Virus record (IMG/VR): IMGVR_UViG_3300026097_000042 | Span: 1-39,907 of that record | Length of the DNA: 39,907 nucleotides | Reading direction: 5' to 3' (one strand) | DNA from: a virus | Shown: positions 13,016 to 22,300 of the stretch, one piece after another | Layout: each line of letters begins with the position of its first letter | Position numbering within the stretch: the first letter of the stretch is position 1 | Translations under genes and position numbers: made by a program | Notes under the pieces: model-generated | What the model was told of the DNA's origin: nothing | The model's input: only the letters and a program-made list of their open reading frames with translations | The model's database searches: none

Positions 13016-13462
13016 TTATGTGTCGGTTGTTTTGCCTTGTTCTTGTTCTAATAAAGCCTGTCTAAGTTTTTCTGATCCGCCTACCCTGACATTGATAATG
13101 CCATTGTAATAATCGTCGCTTTCTAATACTCGACGATCAAACTGCTCTCTTGCCTCAATGTAGGACATTTCTGCCCTGCTTTTACATAGATATAGAATTT
13201 CTCGTGTGAACTTGTCCTCGCCTAGTGCTTCAACATCTGCCTGTAGTCTATCCGAACTACCCCAATAAGTTTTCCAGTCTGACTCTTTGTATCCACGCCT
13301 GCGATTCTTTTTGCCTTTGAGAGGAGGTTTGCTTGTTTTGAACTTGGCTAGTTTTTTGCCTATGTATTTGCGCCCGTTGGTAGTATTGGTTATCAAGTAG
13401 ACGAAACCTTCGTATTCATCGGATAGTTCGTCCACGGGTTCACCTTGATAAGTCCATTGCAT
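13016..13462 (-). CDS. GIY-YIG endonuclease-like protein (Seg-like family)
   Basis: A 148-residue protein with a GIY-YIG fold start at residues 20-35 ('FVYLITNTTNGRKYIGKK', where VYL replaces GIY and YIG is exact). A basic region ('KPPLKGKKNRRRGYKESDWKTYWGSS') and 'GEDKFTREIL' follow, then a conserved tail 'AREQFDRRVLESDDYYNGIINVRV'. Related small proteins are common in T4-like phages and are usually listed as homing-type endonucleases. Some may instead be stable nucleases with other roles. It lies between hemC (50-base gap) and the structured gene-free region. Start ATG at 13462 has no clear ribosome site. No intron or split gene is visible around it. Confidence 0.75.
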   Translation of the reverse strand: MQWTYQGEPVDELSDEYEGFVYLITNTTNGRKYIGKKLAKFKTSKPPLKGKKNRRRGYKESDWKTYWGSSDRLQADVEALGEDKFTREILYLCKSRAEMSYIEAREQFDRRVLESDDYYNGIINVRVGGSEKLRQALLEQEQGKTTDT

Positions 13463-13512
13463 GAACTTATATAACGTCGCGGCCTTGGTATCAGTCTGCC
13501 TTCTGACTTAGA

Positions 13513-14268
13513 TCAACAATCGAAATAAACTGCTCTAAGCTGTATGGGATTGTCCCCGCTAGCATACCCTGCTATGCGTGTGCTACAATCGCCTTGTATG
13601 CCTTTCAGTAATGCTCTTTCCAGCATTGCTTGCCTATAAGTTAGATCGTGATTGGCTGTTTTTGCAATCGTGCCTGCTTCTGTGCCTTTTAGAGTTTGTA
13701 ATGCAATAATGCCTTGTCCTACAGCTGGAGTGCAATGATGTACAGGAAGTCTAATCCAACCTCTGTCTATACCCAGTGTTTGCAATCCTGCTTCTGCTAA
13801 TACTATAGCATCATATTCTCCGTTGTCTAGTTTTTCTAAACGTGTGTCAATATTTCCTCTAATAGGTTTGATTTCAACATTTAGATTTGAATAAAACTTT
13901 GATAACTGTGCAGTTCTTCTTGGACTGCTGGTGCCTAACCGAAATCCGTCAAAGATATTGCCAACTACTACATCGTATGGACTGTTTCTTTCTAATACCG
14001 CAGATATTTCCAAGTCAGGGTGTTCTACATCACCTGGCATGTCCTTTAAACTATGCACAGCAATATCTACTTGGCCATTTAACAGTGCAGTTTCGATAGC
14101 ATTACAGAAAACACCTTTTCCTCCTATTTCGTGAATAGGAGTGTCGGCATTGATATCACCGTCTGTTTTTATAATCACAATCTCAGTGTCGCAATCTAGT
14201 TTACTGCACACAAGGTCAGCATAAGCCAATGCAAGTTTACTGCCTCTAACACCTATACGCACAGTCAT
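13513..14268 (-). CDS. hemC: Porphobilinogen deaminase (hydroxymethylbilane synthase), short form
   Basis: 251 residues, clearly HemC: it would join four porphobilinogens into hydroxymethylbilane in tetrapyrrole (heme) synthesis. Key features seen: 'RIGVRGSKLALAYADLV' (substrate/cofactor-binding Arg8, Ser10), 'GGKGVF', 'DIAVHSLKDMP' with catalytic Asp76, 'GTSSPRRTAQL' (Arg117/118), 'IRGNIDTRLEKLDNGEYDAIVLAEAGL' (Arg137/143), 'PAVGQG', and 'IQGDCSTRIAGYA' with Cys228, the expected dipyrromethane cofactor attachment. Bacterial HemC is about 310 residues. This one stops roughly 60 residues early, soon after the cofactor Cys, so domain 3 is cut short. All active-site elements are present, so activity is plausible but unproven. 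It overlaps the upstream small ORF by ATGA within the gp55-47-46 operon, so it is a phage-resident gene rather than a stray host fragment. Confidence 0.92.
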   Translation of the reverse strand: MTVRIGVRGSKLALAYADLVCSKLDCDTEIVIIKTDGDINADTPIHEIGGKGVFCNAIETALLNGQVDIAVHSLKDMPGDVEHPDLEISAVLERNSPYDVVVGNIFDGFRLGTSSPRRTAQLSKFYSNLNVEIKPIRGNIDTRLEKLDNGEYDAIVLAEAGLQTLGIDRGWIRLPVHHCTPAVGQGIIALQTLKGTEAGTIAKTANHDLTYRQAMLERALLKGIQGDCSTRIAGYASGDNPIQLRAVYFDC

Positions 14269-14474
14269 TGATCTTCCGGTTTTTTGTCTTTGAGTTTTTG
14301 TTTTTCTTCTCGCAATTCTAAATTTCGAGCTTTTGCAATGTCTCTAATTTTTCTTGTGCATTGTTGCACGGCGGCATAAGCACGAAAACTGTGCTTGCGC
14401 TCCCACCATTCATTGGCTTTAAAGTATTCTAAGTATGCTCTTACTAACTGTTCGTGTAAATCTTCGTCACTCAT
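14265..14474 (-). CDS. Small helical phage protein between gp46 and hemC
   Basis: 69 residues, helical, charged and basic at the end ('LVRAYLEYFKANEWWERKHSFRAYAAVQQCTRKIRDIAKARNLELREEKQKLKDKK'). Short proteins with this 'AYLEFLKANE.F....S.R....V....R.IR.LA..R' pattern occur near gp46 in related marine phages. The function is unknown. It starts two bases after the gp46 stop and overlaps hemC by ATGA, so the three genes are translationally linked. Confidence 0.7.
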   Translation of the reverse strand: MSDEDLHEQLVRAYLEYFKANEWWERKHSFRAYAAVQQCTRKIRDIAKARNLELREEKQKLKDKKPEDQ

Positions 14475-14476
14475 CC

Positions 14477-16249
14477 TTATTCCACAATTTCCAAATCATT
14501 TGCATATGAAGTAAATCCATTCTCTTTGATAACTTTCAGCACATTATTCACACGACCTACCAGTTCGTCTTTGTGCGAAATAAGGAAAATGTTCTTCTTG
14601 CGTTCTCTGGTCATCTTCTTAAGAACCGCAATTGCATTTTCTACACCAGAACTGTCCATGCCTGAATCCACCAGCTCGTCAATAAACAACAAATTGATAT
14701 TTTGATATAGGCTTTCCCAAACATCACGAAATGCAAAGCTCATGCCCAGTATCAGTCTGTTGCGCTCGCCTCTTGATAGGTTATCAAAGTCTAAATCCTG
14801 TCCCAGCTGAGTGATTTCCACACTCAAGTCGTTCTGGAATGTCACCTGATGAGGAAGTCCTAGCAAGCTCAAATAATATGTCAGTCGATTGTTTAGATAC
14901 ATTAGATTTTGATCAATAATCTTTTTGCGAATAAACGAATCCTTATTGGTTAACAGTTTCAACAAGAACTCTTGATGGTCTTTGAATTCGCTCAGGCTGT
15001 TAACTGTGTCCCAATTGATCTCCTGCATCGCAGTAGAATTCAACTCGTCTATCTGTGCCTGATAAGGATCATCTTCTGTTTCTTTGTTGGACAATGCCTG
15101 CGTTAGACTGTCAACATTGTTTCTGTGTTCGTATGCTTCTTTGGCGCTTTCATAGAACGTGCTGGGTCTACCGTTGATATCTCCGATTTTGTTTAGATCA
15201 GACAACACTAATTCCAGTTTGTCAGCAACTTCTGTTTGATATGCCATTGCATCAGACAGTTCTTTTTTCTTTCGAGATAAGATTTCTTCTTTTTTGTCTG
15301 CATGCAATGCCTGTCCGCAGGTATAACAGGTTGCGCCATCTAATTCACCAATGTCAGTCTCGGCTTTCTTTACACTTTTGTCTGCACGAAGCAGTGCGCT
15401 TTCCAGTGTGCTCTTTTCTTTGTTAAGGGCCGAGATAGCATTGTTCATCTCAGTCCAATTGTTAAGCTTTTCATGAGCTTCAAGTTCTGCATCAATGTCT
15501 AGATGTTCCAGTTCTTCAATGGCATCCTGCAATTTTTCACAGTCTTTCTTTTTCTTAGCCTGCCAAGCACGCTGATTTTGTTTTAGATTGTCAATTGTGC
15601 TCTGTATCTTCTTGTTAGACTCTTCAATGGCATTAATTTTAAATGTTTCTTCAGTGATTTTTTCTTTGATCTGTTTGATTTCGTCTTTGAGTTGATCAGC
15701 TTTCTCACTGAGGATTGTAATGCCCAACAGTTGTTCGATGATGTTTCGCTGATCGTTAGCCCGCATGCTCAAGAAAGGCTCTGTGTAAGTGTTCAGCGCC
15801 ACAATGTGTTTAAACATATCGTGACTCATGCCTAACAGATGGTTAATGTCTTCTTGAGTTTTGCGGCTGTCGCCTTGCGATTCGTCTTCTTCTATCTGCT
15901 CTTCATTGTTGATAAAGAATTTCAGCACATTAGGAGAGCGACCCCGCTCTATCCTATAATCTGCTCCGTTCTTTTCAAAGGATAGGGTGACCAACATCCC
16001 TTTAGAATTAGTCTTATTGATAAGATTATTCCGTTTGATGTTGGTCAGTGCTTGGCCGTACAAAGCATAACTAAGAGCATTAATGATCGTAGTTTTACCC
16101 GTACCGTTGCGCGATCCTGAATCGTCACCTCCTTGGTCTAAATTTTCACCAAGCACTAAAGTTAAATTGGTTTGATCGAAATCCACTGCCTGGGTTTGAT
16201 TGCCCACGCTCATGAAATTCTTAACAGTTAAATCCTTAATTTTTATCAT
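14477..16249 (-). CDS. 46: Recombination endonuclease subunit gp46 (Rad50/SbcC-like)
   Basis: A 590-residue SMC-type ATPase. Walker A 'GSRNGTGKTTIINAL' lies at residues ~45-58. A long coiled coil is interrupted by the zinc hook CYTC (Cys308, Cys311). The ABC signature 'LSRGERNRLILG' and Walker B 'NLLFIDELVDSGMD' lie near the C-terminus. With gp47 it forms the Mre11/Rad50-type complex that resects DNA ends for recombination-dependent replication and helps degrade host DNA. The gene start overlaps gp47 (ATGA at 16246-16249). Length agrees with T4 gp46 (560). Confidence 0.95.
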   Translation of the reverse strand: MIKIKDLTVKNFMSVGNQTQAVDFDQTNLTLVLGENLDQGGDDSGSRNGTGKTTIINALSYALYGQALTNIKRNNLINKTNSKGMLVTLSFEKNGADYRIERGRSPNVLKFFINNEEQIEEDESQGDSRKTQEDINHLLGMSHDMFKHIVALNTYTEPFLSMRANDQRNIIEQLLGITILSEKADQLKDEIKQIKEKITEETFKINAIEESNKKIQSTIDNLKQNQRAWQAKKKKDCEKLQDAIEELEHLDIDAELEAHEKLNNWTEMNNAISALNKEKSTLESALLRADKSVKKAETDIGELDGATCYTCGQALHADKKEEILSRKKKELSDAMAYQTEVADKLELVLSDLNKIGDINGRPSTFYESAKEAYEHRNNVDSLTQALSNKETEDDPYQAQIDELNSTAMQEINWDTVNSLSEFKDHQEFLLKLLTNKDSFIRKKIIDQNLMYLNNRLTYYLSLLGLPHQVTFQNDLSVEITQLGQDLDFDNLSRGERNRLILGMSFAFRDVWESLYQNINLLFIDELVDSGMDSSGVENAIAVLKKMTRERKKNIFLISHKDELVGRVNNVLKVIKENGFTSYANDLEIVE

Positions 16250-17259
16250 TCTAGCCCGTTATAGATATCTAAAAGTGTTTTCTTGCTGTAATTTTCAGTG
16301 TCCAGCTCTGCAATTTCAGTAGACACGATTTGATCCACACTGCTGAATGCAGATATATCCAGGTCAGTGTTGATTTCTTCCATCTGCTTCTGAGGAATCA
16401 GTGTGATTTCTCTGCAATTGTACTGATTGATGTATGTTTCTTTGAGAAAATTAGCTTCTTCGAACGAAATTGGAATGTCAATGGTCACTCGAAGATGCAT
16501 TTTAGGCAGAATTATGTCTGCACTGGGGTCTAACAGTTGGCTTAACTTGATTGTGCGATACTTAGGACAGTCTGCCCAGTTGATGTATTGTGGCTCAAGG
16601 TCATTTTCTTTGTCAATGATCATCATACCACGCTCGTCGTCCCATGCATCAGCATAGTTGTGCGGAAAAGCATTGCCAATATAGTGCACAGAGCCCTGCT
16701 TTTGGCGTTTGTGGAAGTGTCCTGAGAACACATACTCCTGATGTTTGAAGTGTTCTTTCTTTAGATCACCGTGATCGGGCATTTGTACCATGGCATTCAT
16801 ATAGAAACTGGGCAGTTCAAAGTGTCCAAACATGTATTTGCTTTTGATCTTTTCAATTTTCTTCCATTCATCGCCTACCAGCCACGGCACGATGGTCACA
16901 TCGTCCTCGGTCACAATGGAATCGATAAATCTAATGCCAGGTATGTACCGTGCAAATGCTGTTGAGTTGACATTTCGCTTGTCTTTGTAGTATAAGTCGT
17001 GGTTACCATCAAAGAAAATAAACTGATCGAACCCTTCTCCCAGCTTTTCTAGACTGCGAATGGTAGAATCCATGGTGGTTAGATTTAAACTGTTGCGATT
17101 GTGATGCCAGTCACCGCAGAATATACCAGTTTCGCAACCATTTGCCTGCGCAGTTTCAATAAACCAGTCCACAAAGTCTTCACAGTCACGGTTATGTTGC
17201 TTAGAATTACTTTTCAATCCGAAATGGATGTCAGTAAATACAGCCGCCTTCTTAAACAA
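16246..17259 (-). CDS. 47: Recombination endonuclease subunit gp47 (Mre11/SbcD-like)
   Basis: A 337-residue metallophosphoesterase (T4 gp47: 339). All metal-binding motifs are visible: 'FTDIHFG' (Asp10, His12), 'CGDWHHNR' (Asp50, His52), 'FDGNHDLYY' (Asn86, His87) and 'FSGHFHKRQ'. It supplies the nuclease of the gp46/47 complex. The start is TTG at 17259 with AGAGGA eight bases upstream, and an in-frame stop just before rules out a longer form. A sigma70-like promoter lies in the 51-base gap after gp55. Confidence 0.95.
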   Translation of the reverse strand: MFKKAAVFTDIHFGLKSNSKQHNRDCEDFVDWFIETAQANGCETGIFCGDWHHNRNSLNLTTMDSTIRSLEKLGEGFDQFIFFDGNHDLYYKDKRNVNSTAFARYIPGIRFIDSIVTEDDVTIVPWLVGDEWKKIEKIKSKYMFGHFELPSFYMNAMVQMPDHGDLKKEHFKHQEYVFSGHFHKRQKQGSVHYIGNAFPHNYADAWDDERGMMIIDKENDLEPQYINWADCPKYRTIKLSQLLDPSADIILPKMHLRVTIDIPISFEEANFLKETYINQYNCREITLIPQKQMEEINTDLDISAFSSVDQIVSTEIAELDTENYSKKTLLDIYNGLE

Positions 17260-17285
17260 GTGTCAGTCCTCTTAGTTATACTACA

Positions 17286-17314
17286 AAAATATGACAGATT
17301 TCGCTAGTTGTCAA
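17286..17314 (-). promoter_or_regulatory. Possible internal sigma70-type promoter before gp47
   Basis: On the minus strand: perfect TTGACA (17314-17309), a 17-base spacer and TATTTT (17291-17286, four of six). The -35 overlaps the gp55 stop. It would allow gp47/46/hemC to be transcribed independently of gp55. Confidence 0.4.
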
Positions 17315-18186
17315 TCGTTTTCTTCCTTTGGCTCCGAAGATTCTTGAGGAACATCAAAATCGCCACCGTCTACATCAGCTTCTCGCTTGAGTGCCGCTTC
17401 CCATTCGCCCGCATGCTGTCGAGTGTATGAAGGATTAAGGTCGTTCATTTCAAGAATATCGTCTCGAATGTTCTGATTGCGTTTTTCTATGTTGATAACT
17501 CTCACAAATGAGTTAGTAACCGCGGCTGTATAGTATGCAAATGGATTGTTTGACTTGGATTCGTCAAACTGCAAGCCGATCTGTGTCAATTGTAAGATTG
17601 CCTGCCCTTTCATTTCGTCATTATAGGTATAGCCGCGAACATTACCTCTAGTTGCATAGCGTTCCACCAGTTTCAGCCACATAAGTGCTAGTTTGTTTGT
17701 GGTCTGTCCGTGATCTTTGGAGAATTTACCAGTTTTTACACCGCCCTTCCAGTGGCTTTTGCCCACACAGATTAATTCCCCTTCGTCGTCGTACTTCCAA
17801 TGCTGAAATGGAGGAAAATTCAGTTTGGTTTTGGTATCCGCAATGGTTTTAGGATTCTTTTTTCGACCGGGTTCATCTGGAATGTGATCAAATGTCATCA
17901 CTCGAAAGATTAATTCTTCTTTGGTAATGTCTTTGGCAAACACTTCGCATTCTGCCTGTTTGATTTTTTCACCCGCTTCCTTGGAAGCCTCGTATGCTTC
18001 GTAGCTCAAACGTTTTGCCTTTTCCTGTTTAGCCTCTTGAACTGTGGTTGCGTTGATATCGCTGGTGCTGGATAATATGAGATCGTATTGATGATATTCC
18101 TGCCTTGAATAACTGTTGTATGTGTTCTTTGATTTGTGTATTTCTGCTAACAAGTCTCTGTTGTTAAGATAATTCTTTTTTCTCAT
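17311..18186 (-). CDS. 55: Late-transcription sigma factor gp55
   Basis: 291 residues. The conserved sigma core lies at about 165-262: 'LALMWLKLVERYATRGNVRGYTYNDEMKGQAILQLTQIGLQFDESKSNNPFAYYTAAVTNSFVRVINIEKRNQNIRDDILEMNDLNPSYTRQ'. This matches gp55 of marine T4-like phages closely. gp55 directs host RNA polymerase to TATAAATA late promoters, several of which occur in this window. T4 gp55 has 185 residues. Here there is an N-terminal extension of about 110 residues (a Lys/Glu-rich helix and 'PPFQHWKYDDEGELICVGKSHWKGGV'). ATG 18186 has AGGAG twelve bases upstream. It is the first gene of the leftward operon and has its own sigma70-like promoter. Confidence 0.92.
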   Translation of the reverse strand: MRKKNYLNNRDLLAEIHKSKNTYNSYSRQEYHQYDLILSSTSDINATTVQEAKQEKAKRLSYEAYEASKEAGEKIKQAECEVFAKDITKEELIFRVMTFDHIPDEPGRKKNPKTIADTKTKLNFPPFQHWKYDDEGELICVGKSHWKGGVKTGKFSKDHGQTTNKLALMWLKLVERYATRGNVRGYTYNDEMKGQAILQLTQIGLQFDESKSNNPFAYYTAAVTNSFVRVINIEKRNQNIRDDILEMNDLNPSYTRQHAGEWEAALKREADVDGGDFDVPQESSEPKEEND

Positions 18187-18211
18187 ATAATTATTATTCT
18201 CCTAAGTTACT

Positions 18212-18240
18212 ATAATAATATACTCTGTTAATTTTGTCAA
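18212..18240 (-). promoter_or_regulatory. Sigma70-type promoter for the gp55-47-46-hemC operon
   Basis: Minus strand: perfect TTGACA (18240-18235), a 17-base spacer and TATTAT (18217-18212, five of six), 25 bases before the gp55 ATG. It is near consensus, so host polymerase could use it without phage factors. Confidence 0.7.
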
Positions 18241-18247
18241 CTAAATA
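18240..18247 (+). promoter_or_regulatory. Weak late-promoter-like ACTAAATA before the baseplate operon
   Basis: Six of eight bases match TATAAATA, 21 bases before ATG 18269. It abuts the -35 of the leftward gp55 promoter, so early leftward and late rightward transcription would compete for the same DNA. Confidence 0.4.
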
Positions 18248-18268
18248 CATCATAATAAAGGAATTTAA

Positions 18269-19075
18269 ATGGCCACTAATAATGCTACAGATATAATTCG
18301 TCAGAAGTACAGTTTTGACTCTGCAAATGCCAGTCAAATTAACAATGACTCCAAGCAATTTAACAGTGGGTCCTATGGCGAAGAACCTTCTACACGTCAA
18401 CAAGCATTAAGAGATACTGGTGTTCCTCCGGGAGCTAATCCCACTGCTGCAAAAGCCGAAGTTGCAAAAACTCCGCAGTCTAGAGAAATAGATTGGCGAG
18501 TAAGTTTGCAAGTTCCTACGGAAATTAACAGTGGTCCTGTTTTATCACCGCTAAGAGAAACCAGTAACAAAATGGTATTTCCTTTTAACCCTACTATTAT
18601 TTTAGGACATTCGGCAAATTACGATAGCATTACTCCAACACATAATAATTATCCATTTAATGCATATCAAAGCAGTCAAGTTGATCAATTTACAATTTCC
18701 GGAAGTTTTATTGCGGAAAATTCCGCAGATGCAGCATACTGGATTGCGGCAATACACTTTTTAAGAACAATGACAAAGATGTTTTATGGAAATGGCAGTA
18801 ATGTAGGAAAGCCGCCTCCCATGTCAAGGCTGAACGGGTATGGTAAACACGTTTTCAATAATATTCCTGTTCTTATAACTAACTTTACAACAGATCTACC
18901 ACAGGATATTGACTATATTCCCTGTATCGTAGACGGTGAAACAAATTATGTGCCTGTTGAAAGCTTGATCACTGTGAATTGTGTACCAAACTATGCAAGA
19001 ACCAGTGTGAGTAAATTCAATCTAAGAGAATTTGCCGAAGGCAAATTTGTTGGCGGCAATGAAGGATTCGTTTAA
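18269..19075 (+). CDS. Baseplate tail-tube cap/initiator protein, gp48-like
   Basis: A 268-residue protein. After a polar ~70-residue N-terminus comes 'DWRVSLQVP...MVFPFNPTIILGHSANYDSITPTHNNYPFNAYQSSQVDQFTISGSFIAENSADAAYWIAAIHFLRTMTKMFYG', then 'PPPMSRLNGYGKHVFNNIPVLITNFTTDLPQDIDYI'. This is the conserved structural protein that sits before gp53 in marine T4-like phages, commonly equated with gp48. The beta-rich core resembles tail-tube-type folds. gp54, the related tube initiator, cannot be excluded. ATG 18269 has AAAGGA upstream. Its TAA overlaps the next ATG by one base (TAATG). Confidence 0.6.
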   Translation: MATNNATDIIRQKYSFDSANASQINNDSKQFNSGSYGEEPSTRQQALRDTGVPPGANPTAAKAEVAKTPQSREIDWRVSLQVPTEINSGPVLSPLRETSNKMVFPFNPTIILGHSANYDSITPTHNNYPFNAYQSSQVDQFTISGSFIAENSADAAYWIAAIHFLRTMTKMFYGNGSNVGKPPPMSRLNGYGKHVFNNIPVLITNFTTDLPQDIDYIPCIVDGETNYVPVESLITVNCVPNYARTSVSKFNLREFAEGKFVGGNEGFV

Positions 19076-19368
19076 TGGCAAATCTAAGCGTATATTCTAA
19101 TACAGAAATAACACCACAGGGATATCTAGGAGTTTTTGTTCCACAACCTATACCGGCTTCACGTGACGATATAGAATTTACAATTCTTGCTCAATATTCT
19201 TATAGACCTGATCTTCTTGCATTTGATCTGTATGGAACCAAAGACCTATGGTGGGTATTTGCCCAAAGAAATATGGATGTGTTAAAAGATCCTGTGTTTG
19301 ATTTCATAGCAGGCACAAAAATTTACCTTCCACAAGAACAGAATCTCAGAAAAAGATTAGGATTCTAA
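19075..19368 (+). CDS. 53: Baseplate wedge protein gp53-like (LysM-type fold)
   Basis: 97 residues with the gp53/LysM signature 'YSYRPDLLAFDLYGTKDLWWVFAQRNMDVLKDPVFDFIAGTKIYLP'. T4 gp53 (196 residues) is a baseplate wedge subunit with a LysM-like domain that clamps neighbouring wedges. This version is little more than that domain. It is coupled to both neighbours: a one-base overlap upstream and one base before the next ATG. Confidence 0.75.
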   Translation: MANLSVYSNTEITPQGYLGVFVPQPIPASRDDIEFTILAQYSYRPDLLAFDLYGTKDLWWVFAQRNMDVLKDPVFDFIAGTKIYLPQEQNLRKRLGF

Positions 19369-19369
19369 T

Positions 19370-22300
19370 ATGTCAAAGCGTTTACCTATAAACAGCAAGT
19401 TCAATGTCGATAATATCGGTGTTGATGACATAAACGGATGGATTAACACAGCAGAATCTTTGGCAAGAAATTCCGGCTATAACACGGTGGGTAAATTTTC
19501 AACAATTCGCACCGTTACTAAATCTGTAAGCGAAATCACCGATGTTTTGCCTGCCACCCCTAGAACAGACAGATCAGTTGCTAATAGACAACCGGGTGTA
19601 GTCAGCAATTTTCCAAATTACAATCGCAGTGTTGTAAATTCCGCCGACAAAATCATTCAAGATCTAAATCAAGAAACCGGCGGCTCTACAGGAGTAATTG
19701 ATTCCAGAGGAAAAACATTATCCAGTGCAATGGGCAGTGTTACAGATGACGATACTGGCATAGAATACGACAGAAAAAAAGAAAACAACGGAAGAGCATC
19801 AAATGCCGCCACTTCTTTGAGCAGTAATTTAAGTGTTGTGCCCAGAAGCTTCAACGATTTAAACACAGCATACACATCTCCGTTAACCAATGCGTTTGAT
19901 TCCGGCAGAAATAGATTTCAAGATTTAGTTAATGGCACTTTGGCAAAAGTAGATCCAAATTTAGAAGCTGCTGCTGCTATAGGATTTGCAGTTGCCACAA
20001 ACGAAGGCGGCATCAAAAGTCTTACAAAAAGATCCGGGTCAACAGCTGCCCTTGTGGGAATTCTTACAGGCAAAGTTGATTCGGTTACAGCGTCACAAAA
20101 AATAAGACAGATAACCTATCCTGAACGACGCAGAATGTCAACCACAGTGTCTAATGTTACTCGTCCATTCTCTGAAATAGACAGAGATTTGTCCAGAGCA
20201 ATATCAAATCCAATCGATGCTTTAGGGCGTGCCACTGGCACAGACACCCGTGCAATCAAATTAGGCACAGGCATAGCCAAAGAGCTGGGAGTATTTGGTA
20301 GCCAACCTTCTATTGGTCCTAGAAACGGATCACAGAACGACAGAAATTACAACACTGTGTTAAGTAGCGGCAATAATTTTGAACAGCCTTCCGCTGTTAA
20401 TGACCCTAGAATACAAAACATTATAGGAAGCAAAAATGCTGCTCTGATAAGTTCGGGTGCAAGCAACACAGACGATCCTGTGCAAAATTTATCAGTGTTA
20501 GGAAAAAGTCTAGCTGATAATTACGAACTAGACAAAACAAGGGTGTATGATTATTCCCAAAAAGAAGTAGCCAGCTTTGTGGGAGGAGACTTGGATCAAA
20601 TCAATGACAGAATAAAGTCCGAAGTTGCTGCCACAGAAGAAGAATTGGCAGGTTTTTCACAGCCAAGAGGCACCATACAAAAACAAGCAGAAGCACTGCG
20701 TTCACTGGGACAGCCTGAAAAGCAAGGTAACGACGGCAGCACCAAATTTGGAAATCAACTTGCCAAATATAACACTTACAATTATGTTCTTACCCTTGGA
20801 ATTCTAAATGCAGAAGAATTTAACAATCCAAAATCGCTAGGCGAAAGAGGATTCAGCCAAATTATCGCAAAAAGCGGTGGCGGCGAGTTAGAAAAAAGAA
20901 TTACAACCCTAGAAGAAGATGGACTTAGCCGCGAACTAGGCGGAACTGCACACGCAGAATACTTTATTGATGATTTAGAAATAGATGTTGTAATTGCACC
21001 CAGTCAAAACACGGGTGTGGGTGTAGGAACCAATATAACTTTCAATCTAATCGAACCATACAGCATGGGCAAATTCCTAGAAGCAATTAAACTTGCTTCA
21101 GAGGAACTGGGATTCAAAAATTTCTCCAAAGTGCCATTCTGCTTGAGAATTGAATTCAAAGGTTACGACCAGTACGGAAAGCCTGTTGCAGATTCTAGCA
21201 CTATTAAACCTAGATACTTCCCCATAATGATCAACAATGTAGAGTTTGAAGTTAGTGGACAAGGAAGCACATACGGAGTGAGTGCTGTTGCTTATAATGA
21301 TGTCCCCCATGAAGACATGATAAACTCAGTCAAAACAGATGTTAAAAGCAGCGGAAGGCTGGTCCACGAAGTTCTAGAAAATTCATTGGAAAGTGTTGCC
21401 CGTAACATTAATTCTCATGTGGAAACACTCGAAGAAGAAAAGAAAATTGCAGGTTATGATAGGGTTCTTATATTATTCCCCAAAGACAAAAAAGCAATTC
21501 CAGAAGCAGTCAATGGAACAGGTGTAAATCAACAAGATTTAATCACAGTGCAGGATCAAGAAACCATAAGACGTGGTACAACGGAAAAAGCAGAAGTTGA
21601 TGATCCGGACACTGTTCAGGTAAACAAAGAAAACCTGTTTTCGTCTCCGCCTAAAGTTTATAAAACACTGAAAGCATGGAGCATGAACAAAAACAATGTA
21701 AACGAATTAGGACTTAGTCCTGTTGCGGTTGATTCTAACCAACCCAAAGGTGCTGACTTTCCTTCGGCAGCACAATCCAATGATCCGGAAACACAAATAA
21801 ACGACCCAAGCAAAGCTGAAACAGCTCCGCCTGTTAAATCAGCAGTTTTTCAATATGAGCAAGGCACGCGAATCACAGAAATCATTGAAGATGTTCTACT
21901 AAGCAGTCAGTATGCGTTTGATGCGCCTGGTGAAAAGAGGGAAGACGGTAAGAAAAAATGGTTCAAAATTGAAACTTACACGTTTATTGAAACAGACGAA
22001 AAAGTAGAAGAGTCAATAGGCCGTCCCCGAATGACATATGTTTACAGTGTTATTCCTTATTATCCAGACGAAGCCAAATTCCAAGGAACCAAAGAAGCTC
22101 CAACAAACACCAAAGAATTAAAAGCAGTTGCGTTGAAAGAATATGATTACATTTACACTGGAAAAAATCAAGATATTATCGACTTTGATATTAACTTTAA
22201 CAATGCGTTTTTCCAGTTGGTTATGAGTGATTTAAACAAAGGTAACAGCAAGCCCGGCAATAGCACCAAAGGAACAGAAGAACAACCTGAACCTGCACTT

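Noticed and set aside
12719-13109. Overlapping plus-strand ORFs of 66-118 codons
   Set aside because: Several frames are open at once, translations are rich in Cys, Pro and Leu with no family resemblance, and none has a ribosome site. They look like by-products of a GC-rich non-coding stretch.
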